Assembly: GCF_009848505.1 (NCBI RefSeq)
Contig: NZ_WWDL01000004.1
Coordinates: 62,001 to 126,000 of the forward strand
Source of the DNA: Muricoccus harenae
GTDB taxonomy: Bacteria > Pseudomonadota > Alphaproteobacteria > Acetobacterales > Acetobacteraceae
DNA: 64,000 bases
Direction: 5' to 3'
Position numbers and translations under genes: made by a program
The notes under the pieces: generated by a model
What the model was told of the DNA's origin: nothing
Databases searched by the model: none
The model's input: the letters and a program-made list of their open reading frames with translations, nothing else
In this document: in pieces, positions 53,977 to 62,668 of the stretch
Layout: the number at the start of each line of letters is the position of its first letter
How positions within the stretch are numbered: the first letter of the stretch is position 1

Positions 53977-54674
53977 CGGGACAGCTCCAGCAGCCGCGCT
54001 GCCAGGGCGATATCGGCGGCGATTCGGGTCCGGCGCTCCACCGCCTCGGCATCCGCACCCCAGAAGGATTCTTGGTAGGTTTCGTCCAGCATCGCCAGCC
54101 GATGGGCCTCGGCCGCATCCAGCCGCCCGGCCGAAAGGGCGAGGCCCAGCACCAGGCTTCCCATCGCCGGCACCGCGATGCCCAGCGCCGAAAGCCCGAA
54201 GGCCGAATGGGCCGCCACCGCCGCATGCAGGGACCGCAGCGAATCGGGCGACTGGGCGACATGGGTGATGCCGGTGGTCACCCGCAGCGGCGCGTCGTGG
54301 TGCAGGGCCGCCCAATCGAGCAGCGGCTGCCAGTTCTCAGCCTGGAGCGCGGCCAGCCGCCGGTCCTCGGCGCGGTAACAGAGCAGGTCGCTCTGGCCGT
54401 ATTCGGCGATGGCGGCAACGCTCGGCGCCGGGTCCGGGGCGATCCGGTCCACGGCGGTGCCCACCAGCCGGGTGAGGGGTACCTCCACCATGGACATCTC
54501 GTTCCCCTTGCCACCACCGGCCGCGTGCCATTCGGCGGCCACGGCCTCCGCGAGGGGCCGACTCGGCAGATGCAGGGTGGTGCCGCCCGGCAGGCGCAGC
54601 GGACGGCCGTCGAGGGCGATGCCCCAACCGGCTTCGACGGGCTGGACGGCAGCCTCTTCCCAAAATCGCTTCAT
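53973..54674 (-). CDS. ATP12-family F1-ATPase assembly chaperone
   Basis: This 233-aa homologue of mitochondrial Atp12 helps insert alpha subunits into the F1 sector of ATP synthase and is found in alphaproteobacteria and mitochondria. Blocks are [66 protein letters not shown], and a C-terminal [18 protein letters not shown]. It overlaps the acylphosphatase gene (TTGA). No atp genes are in the window. Confidence 0.94.
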   Translation of the reverse strand: MKRFWEEAAVQPVEAGWGIALDGRPLRLPGGTTLHLPSRPLAEAVAAEWHAAGGGKGNEMSMVEVPLTRLVGTAVDRIAPDPAPSVAAIAEYGQSDLLCYRAEDRRLAALQAENWQPLLDWAALHHDAPLRVTTGITHVAQSPDSLRSLHAAVAAHSAFGLSALGIAVPAMGSLVLGLALSAGRLDAAEAHRLAMLDETYQESFWGADAEAVERRTRIAADIALAARLLELSR

Positions 54675-54720
54675 GGCGCCGCAATTGGGGTCTCGGGGGG
54701 CACCATGGCAAGTTGCCGGA

Positions 54721-55050
54721 ATGGGATCCGTGATCGTCTATGGCGCGGCGGCGCTCGCCGAGATCGGCGGCTGCTTTGCTTTTTGGGGATGGCGAAGGCT
54801 GGGCTGGTCCGCCTGGGCGCTGCTGCCGGGCATGGCCTCGCTCGCGCTTTTCGCTTGGCTGCTGACGCTGGTGGAGGCCTCGGCCGCCGGCCGGGCTTAT
54901 GCGGCCTATGGCGGGGTCTATGTCGCCGCCTCCCTCGCCTGGCTCTGGGCGGTGGAGGGGCGGGCACCGGATGCCTGGGACCTGAGCGGGACGGCACTGT
55001 GCCTGATCGGCGCCGGGGTGATCCTCTGGGGTGGCGGGGCAGGCCGGTAG
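54721..55050 (+). CDS. UPF0060 (YnfA-like) membrane protein
   Basis: This 109-aa protein has four transmembrane helices of the small-multidrug-resistance-like UPF0060 family: [37 protein letters not shown], the conserved [20 protein letters not shown] and [18 protein letters not shown]. The [10 protein letters not shown] and YAAYGGVY motifs identify the family. It is divergent from the ATP12 gene by 46 bp. Export of cations or drugs is proposed for YnfA but not certain. Confidence 0.94.
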   Translation: MGSVIVYGAAALAEIGGCFAFWGWRRLGWSAWALLPGMASLALFAWLLTLVEASAAGRAYAAYGGVYVAASLAWLWAVEGRAPDAWDLSGTALCLIGAGVILWGGGAGR

Positions 55051-55162
55051 CTCGCCCCGGCAGCACTGAGCGATGCCGCCAGAGAAGGGGTCCGGCAGGA
55101 GAAAGGATGCCTGCCCGTTAGCCCCATCAAGCCAATGGATGCCAGGCGTACAAGATGCGCTA

Positions 55163-56395
55163 CTAGTTCAGTTGGTTCTTCACGAGGCGGCCGTCGCGCA
55201 TGATTGCGAGCAGCGCTGCCCCCTGGTTCTGCAGACAGGCAAGGTCCTTCAGCGGGTCGCCATCCACCACCAGCAGGTCCGCCCGCGCGCCGGGGGCAAG
55301 GATGCCGATTTCGCCCTCCATCATGCAGAGCTTCGCGGCCAGGGTGGTGGCTGATTCCAGGATCTCATGCACCGGCAGCACGCGGGCGCGGATCTCGAAC
55401 TCCATGGATTGGTACTTGTGCAGCCCGCCCAGCAGGTCGGAGCCGAAGGCCATGGGCAGCCCTGCGCGGCGCATGATGTCAAGCGATTCCAGCCCGGCCG
55501 TCCGCACCGTCTCAATCTTCGCCACCGAATCCGGCCCGAGGCCCAGCGCCGCGCCCTCCATCGCCAGCCCCTCATAGGCGACGAGGGTCGGGATCGCGAC
55601 GGCACCAGCCTTCACCGCCATCTCGGCGGTTTCGGAGCGGATCAGGTTGCAATGCTCCAGCGAATGGACGCCGCATTCCACGGCACGGCGGATCGCCTGG
55701 TCCGTATAGAGATGGGCGGCGACATAGGTGCCCGCATTCTCCGCCTCCTCCACCGCGGCCTTGATCTCGTCGCGCGAGAAGCCGAGGGCGTGGATCGGAT
55801 CATTGGGCGAGGCGACGCCGCCATTCGCCATGATCTTGATGAACTTCGCGCCGCTCTTGATCTCCTCGCGCGCCGCGCGGCGCACCGCATCCACGCCGTC
55901 GCAGATGCGCCCGAGTGAGCCGACACGATTGGCGAAAACGCCCTCCCGATCATCCGAGCGGCTGCGGAAGTCCGAATGGCCACCGGTCTGCCCCAGCGCC
56001 TTGCCGCAGCAGATCACGCGCGGCGCGTCGATCAGTCCCTCATCGACCGCAACCGCGATGCCGGGCTCCGCGCCGCCCAGGTCCCGCACGGTGGTGAAGC
56101 CGCGCATGAGCATCCCATGCATCACCTTCGCCGCCCGCAGTGTGGCGAGCGAAGAAGGCTGCGCCGCATTCTCCGCCAGGTTCACCATCGCGGCGATGAC
56201 ATGCACATGCGCATCCACCAACCCCGGCATGATCGTCTTGCCGCGCAGGTTGATGCGCGTGGCGGAGGCAGAGGTGATCGGCTTGTCCGAGACCTCGCGG
56301 ATCCGGTCGCCCTCGACCAGAACCTCCATCCCGCCGCGCAGTTCCTTAGCGCCGGGTTCCAGGAACTGGCCGTTGGTGAAGATATAGGACGTCAT
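55163..56395 (-). CDS. Metal-dependent amidohydrolase (imidazolonepropionase/Xaa-Pro dipeptidase-like)
   Basis: This 410-aa binuclear-metal TIM-barrel hydrolase carries the HxH motif in GLVDAHVHVIAAM and the bridging lysine in FIKIMANGGVASPNDP. The two metal histidines appear in YVAAHLYTDQAIRRAVECG and GVHSLEHCN, and the catalytic aspartate is in MAFGSDLLGGLHKY. The C-terminal composite domain closes with IGILAPGARADLLVVDGDP. Relatives are dipeptidases acting on X-Pro or X-Arg peptides and lactamases. It is the last gene of a four-gene minus-strand cluster, 14 bp after the gamma-glutamyltransferase gene, which fits peptide or lactam breakdown. Confidence 0.9.
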   Translation of the reverse strand: MTSYIFTNGQFLEPGAKELRGGMEVLVEGDRIREVSDKPITSASATRINLRGKTIMPGLVDAHVHVIAAMVNLAENAAQPSSLATLRAAKVMHGMLMRGFTTVRDLGGAEPGIAVAVDEGLIDAPRVICCGKALGQTGGHSDFRSRSDDREGVFANRVGSLGRICDGVDAVRRAAREEIKSGAKFIKIMANGGVASPNDPIHALGFSRDEIKAAVEEAENAGTYVAAHLYTDQAIRRAVECGVHSLEHCNLIRSETAEMAVKAGAVAIPTLVAYEGLAMEGAALGLGPDSVAKIETVRTAGLESLDIMRRAGLPMAFGSDLLGGLHKYQSMEFEIRARVLPVHEILESATTLAAKLCMMEGEIGILAPGARADLLVVDGDPLKDLACLQNQGAALLAIMRDGRLVKNQLN

Positions 56396-56409
56396 GCTCG
56401 ATCCCCCGT

Positions 56410-58248
56410 TCAGCGCGCGACCGCGTAGCCCTGCATGCCGCGCGGATTGGCGGCTGCCTTCACGATATGCCCGTTCCCATCCGCCTCCCGCGCGCAGGCG
56501 GAAAGGCGGCCTTCGGACCAGGAATCCCCGACCGTCACCCGGTGCCCACGCCGGCGCAGCTCCTCCACCGTGGCGGCGGGGAAGCGGTTCTCCAGCGTCA
56601 GCGTGCCGTAGGACGTCTCGCGCGGCCAGAAGGAGGCGGGCGCGTGGTCCGTGTGGAAGGCCGGCGCGTCGATGGATTCCTGCAGGTTCATGCCGTGATG
56701 CGCATGGTGCAGGAAGAGCAGCAGGGACCATTGCTCCTGCTGGTCGCCGCCCGGCGTGCCGAAGGCGAGATAGGGCTTGCCGTCGCGATAGGCGAAGCTC
56801 GGCGTCAATGTCGTGCGAGGCCGCACGCGCGGCGCCATGGAGGAGGCGAGCCCCTCCTTCAGCCAGAACATTTGCCCGCGCACCGTGATGCTGAAGCCCA
56901 GCGGCGGCACCACCGGGCTCGACTGCAGCCACCCGCCAGAGGGCGTTGCCGAGACCATGTTGCCCCAGCGGTCCACCACATCGACATGGCAGGTGTCACC
57001 GCGATGTGTGCCCGCCGCCGTCGTCACCGGCTCGCCTGCACGATCCAGCCCGCCACCCGCATCCTCGCGCGCCACCGTCGGCTCGCCCGTGCCGATGCGG
57101 GGCTCCTTGCGCGTGCCGGCGGGGTGCAGCGGCGGCAGCACCGGCTCGCGCCCATCCGGGCTGCCGGGGCGGAACTCATGCGAGGCCGCATCGCCGATCA
57201 GTGCGCGGCGTTGCGCTGCGTATTCCGGCGAGAGCAGCGTGCCGAGCGGAACCGGCGCACTGTCGCCGTACCAGCAATCGCGATCCGCAAAGGCCAGCTT
57301 GATCGCCTCCGCCGTCACATGCACGAAGTCCGGGCCGAGCGGGTCCATCCTATCCAGGTCGAAGCCCGAGAGGATGCCCAGCGCCTGCAGGAGCGATGGC
57401 CCCTGGCACCAAGCGCCGCCCTTGAACACGCGGAAGCGCCCGTAATCGGCGAAGACCGGCCGCTCCACCGGCACGCGCCATTCCGCCATGTCCTGTCCGG
57501 TCAGAAGCCCGCGGTGATGGCGGCCGGAGACGTCCCAGATGTCCTCCTCGCGGTAGAAGCGGTCCACCGCCTCGGCCACCGGCCCGCGATACCAGTAATC
57601 CAGCGCACGCCCGATCTGCGCCTCGCGCCCGCCCACCGTCTCGGCATCCGCGAGGATGCGCTCATAGGTGGCGGCGAGCGCCGGGTTGCGGAACAGCCGC
57701 CCCGCCTCGGGCACAGCGCCGCCCGGCAGGTAGATCTCCGCCGAGCTGGGCCAATGCGTCTCGAACAACTCCCGCACCGAGGCGATGGCAGCGGGGATGC
57801 GCGGCACCAGCGGATGCCCCTCCCGCGCGTAGAAGATCGCAGGCTCCAGCACTTCCCGCAGCGGAACCGTGCCCCAGTCCCGCAGCAGCGTCAGCCAGGC
57901 GCCGAAGGCCCCCGGGACGCAGGCCGGCAGAAGGCCCGAGCCGGGGATGAGGTCCAACCCCAGCCCGCGCATCCGCTCCATCGTCGCGGCGGCGGGGGAG
58001 GGGCCCTGGCCGCAGATCACGACCGGCTCCTCCGCGCCCACCGGACAGGCGATGATCGGCGCGTCGCCGCCGGGCCCGTTCAGATGCGGCTCCAGCACCT
58101 GCAAGGCAAACGCCGAAGCCACGGCGGCATCGAAGGCATTCCCTCCGCGCTCCAATACGCCCATGCCCACGGAGGAGGCGATCCAATGCGTCGAGGCGAC
58201 GGCGCCGAAGCTGCCGCGCAATTCGGGGCGCGTGGTGAAGCCGGGCAT
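56410..58248 (-). CDS. Gamma-glutamyltransferase family protein
   Basis: This 612-aa Ntn-hydrolase of the GGT family is made as a precursor that self-cleaves ahead of a catalytic threonine, here in HRGDTCHVDVVDRWGNMVSA. Other family blocks are GVLERGGNAFDAAVASAFAL, GPGGDAPIIACP, GAFGAWLTLLRDWGTVPLRE and ASSMAPRVRPRTTLTPSFAY with FGTPGGDQQEQW. No signal peptide is seen, so it is predicted cytoplasmic, unlike E. coli GGT. It lies between the FAD oxidase and the amidohydrolase (13-14 bp gaps). Hydrolysis of gamma-glutamyl or related amides inside the cell is the likely role. Confidence 0.93.
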   Translation of the reverse strand: MPGFTTRPELRGSFGAVASTHWIASSVGMGVLERGGNAFDAAVASAFALQVLEPHLNGPGGDAPIIACPVGAEEPVVICGQGPSPAAATMERMRGLGLDLIPGSGLLPACVPGAFGAWLTLLRDWGTVPLREVLEPAIFYAREGHPLVPRIPAAIASVRELFETHWPSSAEIYLPGGAVPEAGRLFRNPALAATYERILADAETVGGREAQIGRALDYWYRGPVAEAVDRFYREEDIWDVSGRHHRGLLTGQDMAEWRVPVERPVFADYGRFRVFKGGAWCQGPSLLQALGILSGFDLDRMDPLGPDFVHVTAEAIKLAFADRDCWYGDSAPVPLGTLLSPEYAAQRRALIGDAASHEFRPGSPDGREPVLPPLHPAGTRKEPRIGTGEPTVAREDAGGGLDRAGEPVTTAAGTHRGDTCHVDVVDRWGNMVSATPSGGWLQSSPVVPPLGFSITVRGQMFWLKEGLASSMAPRVRPRTTLTPSFAYRDGKPYLAFGTPGGDQQEQWSLLLFLHHAHHGMNLQESIDAPAFHTDHAPASFWPRETSYGTLTLENRFPAATVEELRRRGHRVTVGDSWSEGRLSACAREADGNGHIVKAAANPRGMQGYAVAR

Positions 58249-58261
58249 GGCGATCAGTTCC

Positions 58262-59518
58262 TCATCCGATTGGCACGCGGCCGAAGCGGGCCGGGTCGAA
58301 GGGCCGCAGGTCGATTCCGGGCTCGCCGCTAGCCAGCAGCGCGCCGACGATGCGCCCCGAGGTGGCGGCCAGGGTCAGCCCCAGATGCTGGTGCCCCGTC
58401 GCTACCACCGCATTGGCGATGCCGGGCGCGCGGCCGAGGGCCGGCAGGTAATCGGGCAGCGTCGGCCGGTCACCCTGCCAGCGCGAGGAGGCCTCGGCGG
58501 GCCTGCCGAACAGGCTGGCAGCGTGCCGGACCAGGATATCGGCACGCGACCAGTCGGGGTCGCGCCATGCGGCGCCGAGCTCGACCGTGCCGGCCAAGCG
58601 GATTCCATGCTCCATGGGCGTGGCGATGAAGCCGCGCTCGGCGAAGGACACGGGGCAGGGCAAGGCGGCCGCATTGGGCGGCAGCATGGCGTGATAGCCG
58701 CGTTCCGCCGTGATCGGCAGGCGGAGCCCGAGCATGGGCGCCAAGGAGGCGCTGGCCAGCCCTGCCGCCAGCACCACGCCCTCTACGGGATGCTCGCCAA
58801 GTTCGGTGCAGAGGACCGTGATGCGGTCTCCCTCGCGCCGGAAGCCGGTGGCGGCCTGGCGGATCAGTGCGCCGCCGTCGGCCGCGAAGCGCGTGGCCAT
58901 CTCGCGCACCAGCCGGTACGGTTCCACCGCATGGGCCGTGTTGGGAAAAAAATGCCCACCTGCCACCGGTACGGCGAGGCCGGGAATCCGTTCCGCCAAG
59001 TCAGCCGCGCTGAGCGCTTTCAGCCGCACGCCATGGGCGGCCATGATCACGGCCTCCTGCCTGGCCGCTCGCAGCCCGGCCGGCGTTTCCGCCACGGAAA
59101 ACGAGCCCTCGTACCGCAACAGGCCCGCGAGCTCCGGCCCCTTGAGCGCCGCGCGCCAATCTGCCACCGCCGTAGCCAGCAGCCCCGCCAGCGCCGCCGT
59201 GCCGGCCGTCACCCGTTCCGGGCGCGCGGCGGCGGCAAAGCGCAGCAGCCAGGGCAGCATGCGCGGAAGGCCACGCCAGCGCAGGGTCAGCGGCCCCTGC
59301 GGATCGGCCAGCATCCGCGGCACCCCCGCCAGCAGGTCAGGCCGCGCCAGGGGCCGCACCTGCTCGATCGCGATATGCCCCGCATTGCCCGCGGAGCAGA
59401 GCGAGCCCGGCGGCGTGGGATCGAGCAGCAGCACGCGCTTGCCGGCACGCAGCAGCGCCAGGGCGCAGGAAACGCCCACCACCCCCGCCCCGATGACCGC
59501 GACCGGCTTGTCCCCCAT
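58262..59518 (-). CDS. FAD-dependent amino-acid oxidase/dehydrogenase (DadA-like)
   Basis: This 418-aa flavoprotein has the N-terminal FAD dinucleotide motif AVIGAGVVGVSCALALLRAG and a CSAGNAGHIAIEQVRPLA segment typical of DadA/HypO oxidases. GVRLKALSAADLAERIPGLA and the C-terminal FAD contacts PALGRAPGIANAVVATGHQH and LTLAATSGRIVGALLASG follow. It lies 11 bp after the epimerase gene, matching the pairing of hydroxyproline epimerase with D-hydroxyproline oxidase in other proteobacteria. The substrate is probably a cis-4-hydroxy-D-proline-like D-amino acid. Confidence 0.92.
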   Translation of the reverse strand: MGDKPVAVIGAGVVGVSCALALLRAGKRVLLLDPTPPGSLCSAGNAGHIAIEQVRPLARPDLLAGVPRMLADPQGPLTLRWRGLPRMLPWLLRFAAAARPERVTAGTAALAGLLATAVADWRAALKGPELAGLLRYEGSFSVAETPAGLRAARQEAVIMAAHGVRLKALSAADLAERIPGLAVPVAGGHFFPNTAHAVEPYRLVREMATRFAADGGALIRQAATGFRREGDRITVLCTELGEHPVEGVVLAAGLASASLAPMLGLRLPITAERGYHAMLPPNAAALPCPVSFAERGFIATPMEHGIRLAGTVELGAAWRDPDWSRADILVRHAASLFGRPAEASSRWQGDRPTLPDYLPALGRAPGIANAVVATGHQHLGLTLAATSGRIVGALLASGEPGIDLRPFDPARFGRVPIG

Positions 59519-59529
59519 GCCGCGCCCGG

Positions 59530-60555
59530 TCAGACGAGGAAGCCGGCGCGCAACGGGTCGCGCTCGTTCACGAAGATCGTGTTGATGCCATGGGTGCGCG
59601 CCCAGCCGGCGATGCTGGGGATGATGGCCGCGTGGTTCCCCACCACCGCCTTGCCTTCCACCCGCCCGTCGAAATGCGTGCCGATGATGCTCTCATGGAT
59701 GAATTCGTCGCCCACCGAGAGCTTCCCGCGCGCTGCCAGCTGCGCCATGCGCGCCGAGGTGCCGGTGCCACAGGGAGAGCGATCCACCGCGCGGTCGCCG
59801 TAGAACACCGCGTTGCGTGCATGGGCACGGCCGTCGCGCGCCTTGCCGGTCCACATCACATGGCTGACGCCGCGGATGGTGTCGTCATCCGGGTGCACCA
59901 CCTCGACGATCTCGTTCAGCCGGCGGCGCAATTCGGGGCTGTGGCGCAGCACGTCGTCGGCGGAGAACTCCTCCAGCCCGGCGAAGCCCGGCTGCGGCTC
60001 GACGATCGCGTAGAAATTGCCGCCATAGGCGATATCCACGCGCAGCCGCCCCATCCCCGGCATCTGCACCTCCACCTCCGGCAGAGCGAGGAAGGAGGCG
60101 ATGTTGCGGATGCGCACGCTGTCCACATGCTCGCCACGCCGCTCATAGGTCGCCACGATACGGCCCGCCGGGGCGTCCAGCCGCAACTCGCCTTCCTTCT
60201 CGGGCCGGGCAAGCCCGTTCTCGATCGCCATGGTCACCGTGCCGATGGTGCCATGCCCGCACATGGGCAGACAGCCCGAGACCTCGATGAACAGGATGGC
60301 GATGTCGCAATCCTCCCGCGTCGGCGGATAAAGGATGGAGCCGGACATCACGCTGTGCCCGCGCGGCTCGAACATGAGGGAGCGGCGGACCCAGTCGTGA
60401 TGCGTGAGGAAATCCTGCCGCTTCTCGCTCATCGTGGCGCCGCGCAGCATGGGCCCGCCGCCGGTGACCAGCCGCACCGGATTGCCGCATGTATGGCCAT
60501 CGATACAGGAGAAGGTGTGGTTGCCCGGCGGCACCGGTGTCTCGATCCCTTGCAT
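59530..60555 (-). CDS. 4-hydroxyproline epimerase / proline racemase family
   Basis: This 341-aa PLP-independent epimerase has both catalytic cysteines: SGCLPMCGHGTIGTVTMAIE and DRSPCGTGTSARMAQLAARG. Having two cysteines separates it from the trans-3-hydroxyproline dehydratases, which have Ser or Thr at the first site. The N-terminal block SCIDGHTCGNPVRLVTGGGP and EPRGHSVMSGSILYPP are typical. It would turn trans-4-hydroxy-L-proline into cis-4-hydroxy-D-proline, the substrate of the next gene product. It is first in its cluster and divergent from the ABC transporter. Confidence 0.93.
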   Translation of the reverse strand: MQGIETPVPPGNHTFSCIDGHTCGNPVRLVTGGGPMLRGATMSEKRQDFLTHHDWVRRSLMFEPRGHSVMSGSILYPPTREDCDIAILFIEVSGCLPMCGHGTIGTVTMAIENGLARPEKEGELRLDAPAGRIVATYERRGEHVDSVRIRNIASFLALPEVEVQMPGMGRLRVDIAYGGNFYAIVEPQPGFAGLEEFSADDVLRHSPELRRRLNEIVEVVHPDDDTIRGVSHVMWTGKARDGRAHARNAVFYGDRAVDRSPCGTGTSARMAQLAARGKLSVGDEFIHESIIGTHFDGRVEGKAVVGNHAAIIPSIAGWARTHGINTIFVNERDPLRAGFLV

Positions 60556-60596
60556 TGGCCAGGCTCCTCCTCGAAGCAGTGAAAGCTATAAAGGAC

Positions 60597-60636
60597 ATTA
60601 TATCCAATTGACAGCCCGGGTGGCTTGCCGTTTGCA
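60597..60636. promoter_or_regulatory. Divergent promoter region between the epimerase and transporter genes
   Basis: On the minus strand a perfect TATAAT (60602-60597) lies about 40 bp before the epimerase start. On the + strand TTGACA (60608-60613) is 17 bp from TTTGCA (60631-60636), about 40 bp before the permease start. The near-palindrome GGACATTATATCC (60593-60605) overlaps the minus -10 and could be an operator. No regulator gene is adjacent. Confidence 0.45.
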
Positions 60637-60676
60637 TGACGTTCCCGGCCCCGGCGGGGTATGACGGAGAGGCGGA

Positions 60677-61549
60677 TTGGCAGGTATCGCGGCCCCCATG
60701 GCGCCGGCCACACCGGCGCAGGCTCCGGCAAGGATCAAGGCATCGCGCCTGACGGCGGCGGGCGTGTTCGTCTGGGTGCTGATCACGGCGGGCGTGCTGG
60801 TGATGGCCGTCCCGCTGGTGATGACGGCCTATATCAGCCTCTTCCGCGACGCGGTCGTGGTTTTCCCGCCGTCCGGCTACAGCACCGCCTGGTACATGCG
60901 GATCGGGGAATTTCCGCGCTTCGGCGAATCCCTCGGCACCAGCCTGCGCATCGCGGCCCTTGCCACCATCGGCAGTCTCGCCATCGGCATCCCCGCCAGC
61001 CTCGCCCTGGTGCGCTACAGCTTTCTCGGCCGCGGCGTGCTGAACGTGCTGCTGCTCTCACCACTGACCGTGCCGGGCGTGGTCATCGGCCTGTCCATCT
61101 ATGTACTGGTGGTGGAGGTGGAGATCGCGACCGAGGCGCCGCTGATCGGCTCCGACCTTGTTCTCGCCGCTGCGCATCTGCTCATCACCACGCCCTGGGT
61201 CGTTCGCCTCTGCGTCGCCAACCTGATCGGGCTCGACCGCTCGGTGGAGGAGGCCGCCGCCAATCTCGGCGCCCGCCCCTGGTCCGTGCTGTGGCGCGTG
61301 ACGCTGCCGATGATGCGCCAGGGCATCGTGGCCGCCGCCCTCTTTGCCTTCATCGTCTCCTTCGAGAACATCGAGATGACGCTCTTCCTCATCAGCCCGG
61401 GGGTGATGACGCTGCCGATCTCCGTCCTGCAATATCTCGAATACCGCATCGACCCGCTCGTGGCGGCCGTGGTGATGGTGCAAACCCTGGTCATTGCCGG
61501 GCTGCTCCTGCTGCTGGACCGCTACGTCAAGCTGAGCCGCATCGTCTGA
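60677..61549 (+). CDS. ABC transporter permease (PotC type)
   Basis: This 290-aa inner-membrane permease belongs to the spermidine/putrescine/opine group. Six hydrophobic helices are visible, including VFVWVLITAGVLVMAVPLVM at the start and VMVQTLVIAGLLLLLDRYV at the end. The EAA cytoplasmic loop is EEAAANLGARPWSVLWRVTL. The start is a TTG at 60677 with GGAGAGG 5 nt upstream; an ATG at 60698 is the alternative. Its stop overlaps the ATPase start (TGATG). Second permease is the truncated gene at the right edge. Confidence 0.91.
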   Translation: MAGIAAPMAPATPAQAPARIKASRLTAAGVFVWVLITAGVLVMAVPLVMTAYISLFRDAVVVFPPSGYSTAWYMRIGEFPRFGESLGTSLRIAALATIGSLAIGIPASLALVRYSFLGRGVLNVLLLSPLTVPGVVIGLSIYVLVVEVEIATEAPLIGSDLVLAAAHLLITTPWVVRLCVANLIGLDRSVEEAAANLGARPWSVLWRVTLPMMRQGIVAAALFAFIVSFENIEMTLFLISPGVMTLPISVLQYLEYRIDPLVAAVVMVQTLVIAGLLLLLDRYVKLSRIV

Positions 61550-62649
61550 TGAGCGCCTCATATCTCCGCATCGAAGGCCTGACGAAGCGCTTCGGCGCCA
61601 GTGCCGCCGTGCAGGACGTGAACCTCGATGTGCGCCAGGGCGAAATGGTGGTGCTGCTTGGCCCATCCGGCTGCGGCAAGACGACCACGCTGCGCCTGAT
61701 CGCGGGCTTCGTGGAGGCGACCGCGGGACGCATCCTGCTGGAAGGCCAGGATTATGCCGATCTGCCGCCATACCGGCGCGAAATGGGCATGGTGTTCCAG
61801 AGCTACGCGCTGTTCCCGCACATGACGGTGGCGCAGAACGTCACCTTCGGCCTGCGCATGCGCCGCCTGCCGAAGCCCGAGATCGAACAGCGCCTGGCCG
61901 CCACGCTGGAGATGGTGGAGCTTTCCTCCATGGCGGAGCGCTACCCGCGCCAGCTTTCCGGTGGCCAGCAGCAGCGCGTGGCTCTGGCCCGTGCCCTGGC
62001 CATCCGCCCCAAGGTCCTGCTGCTGGATGAGCCGCTTTCCAACCTGGATGCGAATCTCCGCCAGCAGGTGGCGCGCGAGATCCGGCAGTTGCAACGGGCC
62101 GCCGGCCTCACCGCACTGATGGTCACGCATGACCAGGACGAGGCCATGATGATGGCCGACCGGCTGGTCGTCATGGACAAGGGCGCCGTGCAGCAGGTCG
62201 GTACCCAGGAGGAGTTGTACGAGCGCCCGGCGAACCCCTTCGTCGCCCGCTTCATCGGCCACAGCAACCTCGTCGCCGGGGAGCTTTCCGGCGGCACGCG
62301 CCTTTCCCTGCCGGATGGCACCGTAATCGGGCTCGCCGGGCACTACGCCGCCACAGGTCCCGTCACCCTTGCCATCCGGCCCGAGCGGGCACGGCTCTGC
62401 GCGCCGGGCGATGCCGCCGCACGCGTGACGGTCGTGGTGGAGGACGCCACCTATGTCGGCGCCCATGTCGAGTACCTGCTCGCCCTGCCGGATGGAACGC
62501 GGCTGATCCTGCATGACCCCACCGATGGCGGCGGCACGCGCCGCCACGCGCCTGGCGACCGGGCAGGGCTCACCTGGGACCCCGCTAGCGAACGCCTGTT
62601 TGACGCCGCAGGCGTGCCGCTTACGGCACGCGCCGCCATTCCCGCCTGA
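61549..62649 (+). CDS. ABC transporter ATP-binding protein (PotA type)
   Basis: This 366-aa ATPase energises uptake. Walker A is LLGPSGCGKTTTLRLIAG, the Q-loop is VFQSYALFPHMT, the signature is RQLSGGQQQRVALARAL, Walker B is KVLLLDEPLSNLDANLR, and the H-loop is VTHDQDEAMMMADR. The C-terminal TOBE domain (from about residue 280) includes VTLAIRPERARLCAPG and is characteristic of polyamine, iron and sugar importers. The start overlaps the permease stop by 1 bp. It precedes the binding protein by 19 bp. Confidence 0.95.
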   Translation: MSASYLRIEGLTKRFGASAAVQDVNLDVRQGEMVVLLGPSGCGKTTTLRLIAGFVEATAGRILLEGQDYADLPPYRREMGMVFQSYALFPHMTVAQNVTFGLRMRRLPKPEIEQRLAATLEMVELSSMAERYPRQLSGGQQQRVALARALAIRPKVLLLDEPLSNLDANLRQQVAREIRQLQRAAGLTALMVTHDQDEAMMMADRLVVMDKGAVQQVGTQEELYERPANPFVARFIGHSNLVAGELSGGTRLSLPDGTVIGLAGHYAATGPVTLAIRPERARLCAPGDAAARVTVVVEDATYVGAHVEYLLALPDGTRLILHDPTDGGGTRRHAPGDRAGLTWDPASERLFDAAGVPLTARAAIPA

Positions 62650-62668
62650 CCCCCGAGAGGAGCTTCCC

